A stretch of DNA of 64,000 nucleotides from Fasciola hepatica (GCA_948099385.1 CANUEZ040000069.1:577501-641500), one strand, 5' to 3'; shown: positions 50,580 through 62,939, numbered from the stretch's first letter. Program-made: numbers and translations. The notes: generated by a model from the sequence alone, not told the origin.

Positions 50580-50706
50580 AACACCATAAACATCAAAAGA
50601 AATATCTTAATCACCACACAAACAACATTAGATTCATCACCATTACCCTCAGAATCAACATCGTCAACAAGAACAAAAAACATATCATCATCAACATCAA
50701 CATGTA
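50580..50706. repeat. (ATC)n stretch at the outer edge of arm B
   Basis: Inverted counterpart of (GAT)n array 1. It switches strand sense directly into array 3 at about 50,700. Confidence 0.75.
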
Positions 50707-51377
50707 TTTGATGATAATGTGAAGATGATGATGATGATGATGTTGATGTTGATGATGATGATGAAATAGATGACGCGAATGATGTTGATCATGATGATGA
50801 TGATTCGGATGTTGATGATAATGAAGATGATGATTGTGATAAATATGACGATGATGATGTTGATGACGACGATGATGATTCTGTTTCTGATGATGATGAG
50901 GAGGAGGAGGATTCGGAAGATGCTAAACATTCTGATGGTGATGATGATGATGACGATGATGAAGATGATGTTGATGACGATGATGATGATGATAATGATG
51001 ACGATGACGCGGATGATGATGATGATGATGATTAGGATGATGATGATGATGGAAATGAATTTGATGGTCATGTGAAGATGATGTTATCGATCAGTTTTCG
51101 GTTGTTGAATTTGATAATTCGGATGTTGATGATGATGTTGATGATGATGAGGAAGAGGAGGAGGAGGAGGAGGAGGAGGATACGGATAATGCTATTGATA
51201 CCGATGGTGATGACGATGATGATTTGTATGATGTTTATGTTGATGGCGATAATGATGATGATGATGATGATGATGATGAAGATGATGAAGAAGATGATTA
51301 TGATGATGTTGATGACGATGATGATAACGCTGATTATGTTTATGAAGTTGATACTGAATTTTATGCTAATGTGATGT

Positions 51378-51422
<45 letters not shown>

Positions 51423-51626
51423 GAATGATGATGATGATAATATATTTGATGACATTGTGAAGATGATGATGAAGATGATGATTCGGTTATTGAAGTTCAT
51501 GATTCGGATGTTGATGCCGATGGTTCGGATGCTGATGATGATGCATGCCATGATGATGTTGATGGCGATGATGATGATGATAATGATGATTTTGATGATG
51601 ATAATGAATTTGATGGTAATGTGGTA

Positions 51627-51698
<72 letters not shown>

Positions 51699-52620
51699 GT
51701 GATGGTGATTATGTTGATGGTGATGATAATGATGATGATTTTTCGGTTGTTGTTGATTTTGATAAGGATTTTGATGATTTTGCTAATGATGATGATGATG
51801 ATTATTGTTATTATGACAATGATGATGATGATGATGATGATTCGGATGATGTTTCTTTTGATGATTTTGATGTAGATGCTGTTGATGATAATGATGATGA
51901 TGGTGATTCGGATGTTTATGATTGTGATCATATTGATGATGTTGATTACGGTAATGTTGTTGATGATATTGATGATAATGATTGTGTTGTTCATGATGTT
52001 GATGGTGTTTATGCTGCTGCTGATGATGATATCATGCTTGTTATTTGTTTTTGATGAATAAATTCGCTATGATTTAGATGATGATGGTGCGAATCTTTCC
52101 GATGTTGTTTCGGTTATTGTTGAAGTTTCTTATCATGTTGGTGAGGATGATGAAGATAATTATATTGGTGTTCATGAAAACCGTGTTGGTGACGAATAAT
52201 ATGATTACTGTTGGTATATTTATTCCGACGACGCTGATGTTTTTGATTATGGTGACGTCAATGGTTTTTGGTAAAATCATGATTCGGTTGTTGTTATTAT
52301 CGATTTTGATGTTTAAAATGTATCAGTATCAAATGGTTATGAATATGATGATAATGAATATGCTGTTGATCCTTTTCATGAAGATGATGACGGTAAGGAT
52401 GATTTTATTACTATCGTTGATGATTGGGGTGATGATCATGATGATTCCGCTGAGGATTTTTGCGTTATATTGTTTATGAGGTTGATGCTCATGATAATTT
52501 ATATGATGCTTCGGATGATGAACACGACGTAACGGGTGATGCTGATGATGTTTTTGTTGATCATGATGTTGCTTATGTTGATTACGTTAATTTTGGTGAT
52601 GATGACTATGCTGGTGAAGA
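50707..52620. repeat. Imperfect (GAT)n array 3
   Basis: About 1.9 kb. Besides the trinucleotide it has a longer repeat structure: the motif TTTGATG, about six bases, TGTGAAGATGATG occurs near 50,707, 51,058 and 51,446 (a variant at 51,608). GAT-register frames are Asp/Glu-rich and are broken at these motifs. Pairs with array 2 in the duplicated block. Confidence 0.9.
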
Positions 52621-52859
52621 TTTTTAATAATATCAATATTAATTATAAATTTATCAACACGATGAATATTATGATGCCGTTGTTGTTGTTGGTTTTGATT
52701 ATAATTGCAATGATGTCATCATTTCGATTATTTATATTCCTACTGTCATTTTGCTGTTGAGTGTCATTGTTCAACCGAGTGTGTTTGTTTTTATGGATAT
52801 TTGTTTTCGGGTTTCGCCGGCTCACCTAATGCTAAATCTAAAGTAGTGATTTCCATTCA

Positions 52860-52966
52860 GATATTTTCGTTGTTATCGGTATGTTTTTTCAGTTTCTTTT
52901 CCTTCCTTGCTCGTCTTTGTCTCCGTGGGCGTTGTTTTCTTGGCTGATGTTGTTGGTGATAATTGT
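52860..52966 (-). pseudogene. Decayed mucin exon 6, copy 3
   Basis: On the minus strand, SAKKTTPTETKTSKEGKE followed soon by a stop corresponds to exon 6 of the 32.8-kb gene. The acceptor used there (tatcag) is changed to tatcac here, and the Thr-rich body is shortened. Confidence 0.5.
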
Positions 52967-54471
52967 GCAAAATGCATACGAAGAATGAACAAACATATTT
53001 TGATATTTAACATTCATGAAAATCATTTGGTAAAAATGTTATATATCATGCACGTGTACACTATTCTATCTGTCGCATGGTCCCGCCAGGCAACACTCAG
53101 TTCAGAGTACCCAAGCTGTCTTCATGACAGTTGAAATAGTTATCCACACATCATCAAAAGTATTAGCATCATCGACTTCAAAATGTTCATGATACAAATC
53201 ATCATTCACATGAATCGATTGATCACAAGTATCAATACCATCGTTATTTAATTTATGCTTATCGCTGTGTTCATAGTTTTGACCACCTTCCCAAAATGAA
53301 TCATAACGGTATATTCATTATTTTCCGCACTATGATCACCATTATTAACATTCCAGTCACACTCCGCCTTTAAGCCTTTCTATTTGTCACGCAATCCGTA
53401 CAGTAAAATGCATTGGTGAAAAATTCACTGGACGATGATATCCTTTACAACTGCCTACATGAAACTTGGGGAATCGGTTAATGTCGATTGGATACGCGGC
53501 ATTTTATTTCGCCCGAGCGTTAGCAAGGAGTACGTGGCTTGTTGCCTTCTGAAAGCATTCGTATTCACACCTGTGATATAATACAAAGTGAAAACACAAC
53601 TCACACAGCATTTCAAACTTGTATTCATTATCTGGAATAAACTACGAAGGGCGAATCGATTGCTTTGAGCTTTTAATGGGAACAGTCATTTTCAAATGTA
53701 AAATGACGGCAATTTGATTGATCTTTATCAGACCATTTACATAAATCCTTCTCGGTCCTTAGTGTAAGAGATTCATTACTTAGAATTTCTTTGAAATTGA
53801 CCTGATAAAAAAAAATCTTTGAACAGTTTTCATGTTATTATACTTACTTGGGCCGTGACGATTGAGGCTAAAGTCATTGCATATTTTGAGATGCTCGTGA
53901 ATTCACCGAAACTAGTCCCCATTCAAGCCTGAAAAATATGCATTCCAATCGTATGCTTTTACTCTATCCATTAGGAAGGTATCTTTATTACATGTGCTAG
54001 ATAATTGTTACGAAGAAATGAGTTTATTTCCAGAAATACTCAGGACTCAGTAATGGGTGAATCGGTTGGAAATAGCATTTGGATGTGAATGCATTCTCTA
54101 TAGGACGGCTGTACCATTATTTTATTATTTTCAATAATAATCGAAAGTAGAACTAATCCTAATGAGGTAAAGGAGATTCATTTATTGATTAATCTTAGTA
54201 AATTGCGAAACTGCATATTTGAATGAGATAGCCGGAAGAATTCATAGCATTTTACGTCAACATTAATGTCCGCAGAATGATAAATTTTTGGGAGATAAAC
54301 CTCTAATTGACTCCCTTCGGAGCTGGCAAATAAGATTCGAAGGAGTGGGTATCAATACAAATATCTTTACTGATCAAAACGATGATATTATGGATAAAAA
54401 TATTTCCTGGAAAACCTGTTTCAAATGAACCACGGGAAACTAATGTACACAACAAAATCATATCGTATAAC
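52967..54471. other. Diverged counterpart of intron 5
   Basis: Patchy similarity to 32.9-34.2 kb. No gene seen. Confidence 0.5.
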
Positions 54472-54940
54472 CTTTGGAATAAATTGCCCGAATGTTTACA
54501 TTTTGCCAGTAATTGCGTGCACTAAGCAATACACAGCGTGTTGCTTGTGGAAGTGTACGGATCTGGTGGAGGATGTCCGTCACTGTTTTGCCCCACCCCA
54601 CGAGCTTCACTTAAATTACCGGATATTTGCACAGTTCGCACTTCTGAGGACCTTCACGAGTGTGAAAATGAAATCGTGGTAATTATGAAATATATTCACC
54701 TTTTCAATGATCCACACTTGCAAATGATTTCTGTTAAAACGACCATAAGTTGAATAGAACTCACGTAGAACTTTTCAAATCTAATGTTCATTTTTTGACC
54801 ATCGTTTTCAAATATAAAATACTGACATACTGTCAGACCGGTGAAGGTTGTATTTTCCATGGGTACAACCTAACTTCCTACTTCGGATTCCAACTGTGGA
54901 AAGGGGAATCCACAACTTCTAGGTTGCTTCGTTCCAGGAC
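54472..54940 (-). pseudogene. Decayed CUB2 exons 4 and 5, copy 3
   Basis: Exon 4 (54,765-54,940) has the same length and splice sites as 34,518-34,693 but carries an in-frame TAG (EVGS then stop, where the intact gene has GSLAVP). Exon 5 (54,472-54,651) is 16 bases shorter than its counterpart, which shifts the frame. This fits relaxed selection after the stop gained at the end of exon 3. Confidence 0.75.
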
Positions 54941-56677
54941 CTGTGTAGGACAGATATTTTTGTCGATCTTTTGTATGAATCATTTCATAAGAGTAGGCTA
55001 TCTTTCACTTAACCTCACTGACTGAATTAGACAAACGTTCCCTCACTGTACGATGGACAATATTACGGAAGAAAATGAATCGTCAAGCTACGTCGGTTCC
55101 TTTAAATTAGACCGAAAAAGGCAAGCAGCATCCGAATAAACAAAGAAGTTGTTAAATAGCTAAGGTGGAGTACTGTGAATCGAGGGTTTTTTTTGAACGG
55201 TAGAGAGATTGATCGATTGGCAATCTTGACTTGAAGAACGAATATATCGAACGGTTATAATGTGACAGATTCGAAAACAACAAAACGCAGTGAACTTCGG
55301 TACTAGATTTTCAGTTTGTTTGGTACAAGATATAACCGATGATCCTGTTTTTGCTGTATGGAAGCATTTGTGATCGAACAAAGACAGTTATAAGATAACA
55401 TATAGTCTGACCATACGGTCTTGCTATTTGTCAAAACAACCTTCAGTTCCAAATGGCTATCAACGCAATAGACATTCCCCGTTGCAGACTGAGGGCTTTC
55501 AAGTGCAGGTTATTTTCCGCACAACCTACGGACTGTTTCGTCTTATTTTGATTGCTCACGATATTCCCAAGTGACCAACTGCATCCATCATGGAGATTGC
55601 CCCGCGGTCGAATAGATTGATATTTCATGGCCTGTATACGCCATTTTATTTTAAGTGTCTATAATATGTAATGCGACAACCAAATCCTACATCGACTTTG
55701 ACTTCAAATACTGTAGTTACGCTCAACTCCCAGCTGAACCTACAAACATATTCCTCTTTCAAATGTCCAGAGGTATTTATTATATATGAGCAACAAGTAA
55801 GTCGATGTCACCACTTTGCTCGCTAGCCCCATATGTATCTATATATTCTTCTATGACATGCACAATTCAGATGAAACACTCACGAGGAAGAGAACGAAGT
55901 GTTGATTTATAGCACTGGCATATAGAACGATATAAAAAGAGTTTCAAGGTTGGCCGACGAAAAAGGATCATTCGCAGTTACTTAACTCAAAGGGAACAAA
56001 AATATGCTCAATCTTTCGAAAGGAATCATCTTCTCACTAGCTAATACACATCTATTGCGAACATCAGTACTGTTGTGAATTCCCCCTTCACTCGGGGAAC
56101 CCTGGTAGAACATTCGAAACCTATCCATAATAATGTGGTTCTGTCGAACAGTGCGTCATTTCGAGCACCGTGTACTACTAGCTTATTCTCGGTAGTGGGA
56201 ATCACTAGCCTTTGAAATCAACCTAGTCCCATCCGGAGTTGAAATTTATTATACGCATATAATTCAGTGGTCCATACAGAGGTCCAAGGTGATCTTGGTC
56301 CACACGCAACAGTTTGTATTTTTGTCAACACTACATGATATACTGCTAACTAGTCACTGACGTTCAACACAAAACCCTTGTCACCATCAAGGTGTTTTCA
56401 TCAAGAGAATTGTGCCTTTTCTTTGAGACACAGCTAACGCAGAGTAGATTTGAAATTCAGAAATTGTTTTTTCCTAGAAACGATGAATAACAACTGGACA
56501 AAGTGGCTGGAGACAGCGCTCATTAGTACAGTGATACGAATTCTTGTGCCTTAATATGACTTGTTCTCCGGGTATTTTACATTCTCTACAATCAAAAAAG
56601 AAATACATGCAATATTATTTAAACAGGAGGACTGACTATGCATCAAATCAACAGTGATTTAGTCCTTCACACTCACT

Positions 56678-57287
56678 TTATATGAATTTTGCTATCACAA
56701 AGCTTTCATGATAATGTTCATCTCTAGCCACCTTTATTTCCATTACCATCACATTGCCAAGAACTGTAAAATCATTTTTCATGGTCCCCGTAACGAAGTC
56801 TTCAGTATTGTTCAATGATTCCTTATTCTGAGCAACCCTGAGATACCCGTCTTTGAAAATGGCTTCTCTTCCGAGCTGAAAGTCAGAAAAATTATGACAG
56901 AGACAACATTCACCAAGGACAACAGAATAGAGAAATATCTGTGAAAATAGAATACAGTTTACTCACATATAGCGATTCTATTTGGAGTGTGATCATACCA
57001 CCAGCATAACCGGTTATTGTATACGTGCATGTCGTCACCATGGAAAACTTCTTCTGAACTCCGACCTCGAAGTTAGTTTCGTCTTCAGTTAAACTTATCT
57101 CCAGGTTTCCACAATTTTCTATCTGAGCAGTGACGGCTAATAATTGGGGAAAACAAAGTGTAAGTTGATAATTTCTGATAAAAAAATGGAATAAGTAAGT
57201 GGTATTATACTTGAAATGTGATAGCTTACTGCGAAAAATACCGCAAGTATACGCCAAAATAGCTAGCAGAAAGATTCTGGCGATCAT
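56678..57287 (-). CDS. Secreted single-CUB protein, copy 3
   Basis: Exons 57,230-57,287, 56,967-57,136 and 56,678-56,875 give 141 residues, with signal peptide and one CUB domain ending AKFI and TAA as in copy 2. Against copy 2, exon 2 has Gln in place of Glu, and exon 3 reads YLRVAQNKE instead of YLMVAENKE. The intron 1 donor is gtaagc. Frame and splice sites are intact. Its downstream exons 4-6 are decayed relics. Confidence 0.65.
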
Positions 57288-57330
57288 TGCGAGTTGTATT
57301 CTAGGATTCACCTGTATGGTACAAATCACA

Positions 57331-57339
57331 CTTATATAT
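57331..57339 (-). promoter_or_regulatory. TATA box of CUB copy 3
   Basis: ATATATAAG, 44 bases before the ATG. Confidence 0.5.
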
Positions 57340-58744
57340 CATTTTTTGTGACAGAATCCATCGTCATGGATTTGAGAACTCTCAGTGTCTCTAGAATGAT
57401 TGATTGGGATGGAATGGTTTCACTTCTTCCATAATTTATTCAAGCAATATAATAAATTAACGCAGTTAGGACGGAATCGATTACTACGGAAACGACGTTC
57501 GTGTAACAGGGTGATTGATACGGGATTGCTCAACTGATAAACTTTGTTGATTGCATCTTTAGATTGATAGCTTCTGACTTTTCCAAACCGCAATCCGACA
57601 TTTAATTTACTCTCAAAATTATTGCGATGACGTCTGATCTCATAGCACCATAGTAAATATCCACGTGACAAAGCTGTGATGGTGTGAGTAGCTGTCGGAA
57701 ACAATTCGCACGTTATTCATGTTCACTCAAATGTAACTAATTACCTCCGAAAATGGACAAACCATCTGTGGATTGAACGGCTAGTGACTGCTGTATCTAT
57801 CAAAATGCACGCAATTTGCCAAGTCGTTGCCTAACATATCAAAGTCACAATCTAACTTAAAATGAGTAATAATGACGATGGTAAATTGTCGTGTTTATAT
57901 CTGTTGGAATCCGTTGCCATTTTGACACCAGGTGTTCCCATCGACTGGAAACGGATCACCAGAGTAGAATCACTTGAACGTGCTCAACAATCAATCTCGC
58001 ACGTAATGTTAGCATCAGTTGGCGGTGCACATAAATCAACACAGAAAGCAGTTCCCGTTATATCATGTTCTTTTGTTCACTTTTCAAAAAACGCAATGTT
58101 GACTAGAATATACCATTCGCTTACAAAATGCCATTCAAGTTGAATTCCAATTTTCTGGATGATGATTCAAAATGACTGAGGAATTCTTGACAATAATAAA
58201 AGATATTTGATCGTTATCAAATAGTAAATTCTCGTAGACTGAAGAGAAAATTTTATGCAATCAACCGAAAAATGTCTGAATTTCCCTGGACTCAAATAGT
58301 TTAATAAGAAATTATGGCCGAAGCATCTGTCCAAAAGAAAATAGACCATTTCATTGCAGAAATTGACAGCTCGTCTGATGAAGCCTGTAGTTAGATATAT
58401 GATCCGAATTTGTTTTATACCGCCCTTTTCACGTGAGATTGTCAAGACTAACACGCGTGCGGCGAATTGGATAGCGATTCGATGACGCAACAAATTCACC
58501 TAGACAATTATGATATTTGATAAATGATGACGTCTGAATATTATATTTTATCCAGATGACGACAGCATTTTTTTAAAATACATTCATAGAATAAGAAATA
58601 CTATAGTACAACAAATAAATCTCGGTCACCTGATTTCGTTCCTTAGGCTTGCGCGTCACTCAACGTTGGCCTAGAAACGGACAAACTAGACAACGATTTT
58701 AGGAAGTGGATCGTACACACTTCTAGTCATTATTCAGTATGGAT

Positions 58745-59640
58745 AATATTTCATTGAACTTCATTTCATATTTGTATCTTCGCAACTAACTGGAATTTTC
58801 ACCTTAAAGTTGAAGTGATATCTTTCAGCACCATCCCAAAAAACGACTGGATATCGCACGACATCTTTGCATGGACGAGTTTTTACAACTGTTGTCAACT
58901 GATCGTTTTTCCGGTGAACAACAATATATCTAGGATGGAACTGATCTCCAACCATATCGATTCCTACTTGGTCTATAGTTTTAGCATTGAATCTTCGCAC
59001 GTTCTCCAGTAAACATTTTGTCAGCATGAACAGTAATCTTAAGTATCAAACGGTGTAATGTCACCTGCTGTTTTGAACAAAAGCAGTAAATTGTTCCTTC
59101 CTGAAGAAGGTGTTGAATTTGGAAGACAAGGGACCTTTTAGGTCGGTAGAAATTCCTCAGCGTGCATTCGATTTGTCACTGCCATCACCGATGTTATAAA
59201 CTTATAAGAATTTATATTGACCATCTGGGAACGAAAGCAGGGAGCTTGCTCTGTGATACATATGTCCTTTCACTTTGAATTTGGCATGATTTGGATTGGT
59301 ACGATTTCTGTGCCCAACCACGTCATTTGGAAGTATGAGTTGTATTTCCTTATTTTAGATAAGAAAAGCTTTGATTCGGTGGTGTATATGGCAAGCAAAA
59401 TTTTGAATGGCTCCGGTGGTTCTCCAAGTTGAGGCGTTTAACTTTTCCGCCAACTCAGATCATTCCTTTCGTTTCTCCACTAGATTTCATAGCCAGCAAC
59501 AAAAACACACTTCAATCATAGTATAGATGAGCACTTGTCCGCTCTAACTATATTCATGAACTGGGTTGTGCTGCAATGCAAGACGATGGTAATCGCGGGA
59601 TTCCTGAGCACGAAGTCGTGCATAACGCATATCTGCAATT
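58745..59640 (-). pseudogene. Helitron Rep N-terminal fragment
   Basis: On the minus strand: GEPPEPFKILLAIYTTES and IRKYNSYFQMTWLG (about 59,400-59,310), RRFNAKTIDQVGIDMVGDQ, FHPRYIVVHRKNDQLTT and YPVVFWDGAERYHFN (59,000-58,800). These are hallmark Helitron N-terminal blocks, less eroded here than in the arms. The HUH motif and helicase are absent, so it is a 5' fragment. It has the same orientation as arm B's Helitron and shares that arm's upstream flank, showing that the same larger unit was duplicated. Confidence 0.8.
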
Positions 59641-60214
59641 TCTCGTTTACCTCTTTAGGCCACTTTCAGCACTTGACGTTCATTCTGTTGAGAACAAAGC
59701 AGACCTGCAGCTACAGAATGCGATCGCCGTGCCCTTAACCGTGCATCCTCGAGTCTGGCTGTAAGTTGCTCGGCTTGTATTTGAGCCACGCTTTTTCTCT
59801 TTCACTCGTTCGCCGATACCTGTTCTTCCTCAGTATGAGTCGCAATTACTCGTCAAACTGCTTCCACTCCGCGAGATTGATCTTCTGCGAATCATTATTT
59901 AGACGAACCAGAAGAGGTTGATTGAATCAACAGCACTGAAAAATATGGAAAACGGTGAAAAGACCAAATGAACACCATGGTAAACAACACGGCTCAATTC
60001 CAACGCAACGTCATACGGAACAGTTAAATCAAAGTGGAAATTCAATTCTACACTGCAATTGGAATCGTTGAAATAGAGTCTTAAAGAGCATGTTTTTACC
60101 TGTCATAGGTGTGACATCTGTATACTAGTTGAAGTACGGTCAATAGAATTTGTCATTCGGAATACGGTAATGTAACTGATAAGCATTGATAAATAATCAG
60201 AAAAAACCAACGCC

Positions 60215-60950
60215 CAATTCTCCAAGTGCAGATTAAACAGAGTGTGGAACAGTTTGCAATGTGATGGTGCGTAGTAAATTAGCACATAACGGAATGCGTG
60301 AAACTGATTTGCTGGCATGGTCACTATTCCTGGTCCACGGATCTGCGAGTCTGTGCTTGGGACAGTGTATTTGTAATCACTGGATAGATACCTGGTCGTC
60401 TCGCAGTGTGGGTTCATATTGAGAGAACAACCAAGTAGACATGGTCGTGTGTGCATAAGTTCGCGACCAGGAGAATCTGCCAGTGGGATGGGCCAGTGGG
60501 TGCATATGTATGTGAGTGTACGTGCATGAATAATCATGGAGCAGAAATCGATGGTCCTTCGTGCACACTTGACGGTGAGTGGGGTCAAACCATCGCGGGA
60601 GCAGTGTCATGGCAAATGTGTGTGTGTGTTGGTGTGTCTGAACACGTGCGTGCATGATGCGTGCATGTCGTTGAGGTCGACATCTGAACAAGCTTACCTT
60701 GGCGATTGGGATCAGTCTTTACCTAAATATGGATGGATAATTGTCACAACGGATACTTCTGTCAAGTAAACATTTATTTTTTTAGTGATTTGTGGAGGCA
60801 ATTCAACGCTCACCATAATTCCACCTTCCTTCAGCATTCACTGTTCATCCGTCATTCTAAAATCAACAACGTTGGGAATCGATAGGTGATGTATCTTGAA
60901 CATATCGTCCTCTGAGTACGTAAGTTGTCGACAAGGCCCCGTTAGCCTAA
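60215..60950. other. GC-richer insertion, probable mobile-element remnant
   Basis: The 60.3-60.7 kb stretch is visibly richer in G and C, with CA/TG runs, and is absent from the matching place in arms A and B. It is open for 161 codons on the minus strand (60,103-60,588) but no domain was recognised. Confidence 0.35.
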
Positions 60951-60961
60951 AGAATAAAAAA

Positions 60962-61547
60962 ATGTCACTGAAATTCCTCTTGCTTTGCATTATCTCCATA
61001 TATTCATTTGATTCATGGAGCGTAACAGAGCGTGTTGGTTGCTATCCCGAAACGTTTGAAGGCGTGAATCTCTGGGCAAGCCGAATAGCATTGGTTTGTC
61101 CATACCACTGGATTGGTAATCTGATAAAATAAACGCAGGATGTTACGCCGTTCTCTGCTCTAGTGGAAATCGGCGAACCTTCCACTGATGCTGTATATAA
61201 TTATTATTTCAATTATCCTCATTCTCGTCTCAGTTATTCAAAAGCATTGAGGCAACCAAAAATAATTATACTATAAATCTAGAAATTAATCACGGCTCCC
61301 GCTCAGTGAGCGGGAAATAGCAATATTTCTCGAGGCAATTTATGCATTATCCACACGAAACCTGGAATTCCAGTTATTCGGTTCCACGTTTTCGATGCGG
61401 TATGATAAATTCAACTGCAATATTACTGAGGACTGCAATAAAGTGAACGATGGTCCCATATATGCGATAGCAGTACCCACTCTACAGATTTCAATACGTC
61501 GCAATGGGTGGACAACATATTGCACTTCAACTGCAAACAAAAGCTAA
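60962..61547 (+). CDS. Small secreted Cys-containing protein, two exons
   Basis: Exon 1 (60,962-61,115) opens with a clear signal peptide (MSLKFLLLCIISIYSFDSW) and continues ERVGCYPETFEGVNLW and LVCPYHWI. The donor is attg/gtaat. Exon 2 (61,321-61,547, acceptor gaaatag) reads on in phase: AIFLEAIYALSTRNLEF, RYDKFNCNITEDCNK, YAIAVPTLQISIRR, TTYCTSTANKS, TAA. Total 126 residues. The acceptor has a weak pyrimidine tract; an alternative in-phase acceptor was not found. The LVCP ... EAIYAL order hints at a galactose-binding lectin fold, but the full Cys pattern is missing, so the function is unknown. The exon resembles those at 5.6 and 27.2 kb. Confidence 0.55.
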
Positions 61548-61574
61548 TTTAATTCACATCCACACAACAGACCA

Positions 61575-61870
61575 ATCATTGTCAATATGAGAAAATATAT
61601 ATCAACTTCCAGTATGGTGACCAAATTTGGGCGGGGATTTACTCGCTAAAGCTGAAAGAAATATCATTGTCAGGTATTGACATGTGGTAATGGTAATCGG
61701 ATTTTGGGATTTCCTTGGCATCAGCAGATTATGTGGAGGAGATTTGTGGATCCAAATTGCTGTAATCACGTTCGTAAAACGGCAGCAATAATGGTGTAGC
61801 CTTAACTTGAAGCAAACTTCGCAATTCATTTCTCCGTTAACCAGTTTATAACAGCAGAAAGAATGCATAA
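61575..61870 (+). pseudogene. Decayed copy of the 49.15-kb exon
   Basis: Translated pieces such as FVDPNCCNHVRKTAAIM match MDPNCYNSVRNTSAM of the arm exons, with stops and frameshifts. Confidence 0.55.
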
Positions 61871-62930
61871 ATTGCCAGATTTTACCTGACCCGTCTATTC
61901 AAAATGCAATTACGCAATAGAAAGGTATATCTTCTATCGTTTAGTAAAGCCATGCTGATGAAGACAGAATACCCCCTCACCGTGCATAGAAACAATTATT
62001 GCAATCAGTCTGCCTTCCCTGTCATTATCCATGCAACCCTACAAGAATGGTTGGATTATTGTTATAAAACGATTTTCTCTTCTTACCTAATTCACATCCA
62101 ATGTACCGTATTGTATATAAACTAACTTGTCTCAACCATGCGATAGAAAAGATTGAACGGCATGCTGCGTTCGCAATCTTTTTTCTTTCCTTTCCTAAAC
62201 ATAGGTTACCGGGACACAGTATTTATATTTTCACAAGCGAAGGCTCATCGAGAATGCAAAGCTCGCTCTGAACCATTTGTTGAATCTGTGATGCCAAACT
62301 GCAATACAAATTCCCTGAATTGAAATTAAAACAGGGAGCTTAGAGTCATGTTCACTACCGAATCCTTTTTAAAGATTCCGTCAGAAGAAAAATTACCCAA
62401 AGGCAACGTGAACCTCGTTAGAATTATAATGTTCATATCAATGCATCACTTGATGGATTAGTCGAAATAAAATAATTTTTCGCTGGTGTCATTTTCACTT
62501 TATCAAGATTCTTTCCAGAGAGGTCTTTTAAAAGACAAGGAGAGCGACTACAAGGGGCCCTAAATGTGATCTAAGCCTTCCAAGAGAAAAATAAATCTTC
62601 CCGGTGAAAATAAACAGATGCGTTCACAATCTGCGTAAAACACAAAAGACGAATACCGAGCTTCGTGAGCTTCTTTTGGTACTAAGAATCGAAGCTCCAC
62701 AAAGGGTGTCAGTGAAATACAGTGCTGCAGTTTGGGAATCTATATGGTCAGGTCAGAATTCTAAAAGTTCAGAGTTCATAGTTTTTTATGGCTTTCAGAG
62801 AGCATTACAGCATAAGGGTTTACCCCATAATCAAAAGACATACTGAGAAAGTAAGTTGTCGTGGGACATTCACGTAATAAATAGTATATTGATCCTGCTG
62901 TTGAAGAGAGAAATGTTGTGAGTGGTTGAG
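61871..62930. other. Anonymous DNA
   Basis: Short frames only; nothing recognised. Confidence 0.4.
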
Positions 62931-62939
62931 ACGACAGAA

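Larger units (their letters stand above)
43518..50700 (-). repeat. Large inverted repeat, arm B
   Basis: Mirror of arm A. The inner boundary is sharp at 43,518 (shared ACAACCCTCTCT, then unrelated sequence). The outer boundary falls where (ATC)n turns into (GAT)n at about 50,700. Confidence 0.95.
54893..58553. repeat. CUB duplication block, copy 3
   Basis: Pairs with copy 2 at offset 16,367. Virtually identical up to about 57,700, then about 90% identical. Confidence 0.95.

Noticed and set aside
60103..60588. 161-codon minus-strand frame in the GC-richer insertion
   Set aside because: GC-richer sequence gives fewer stops by chance, and no motif was recognised; probably part of a mobile-element remnant.
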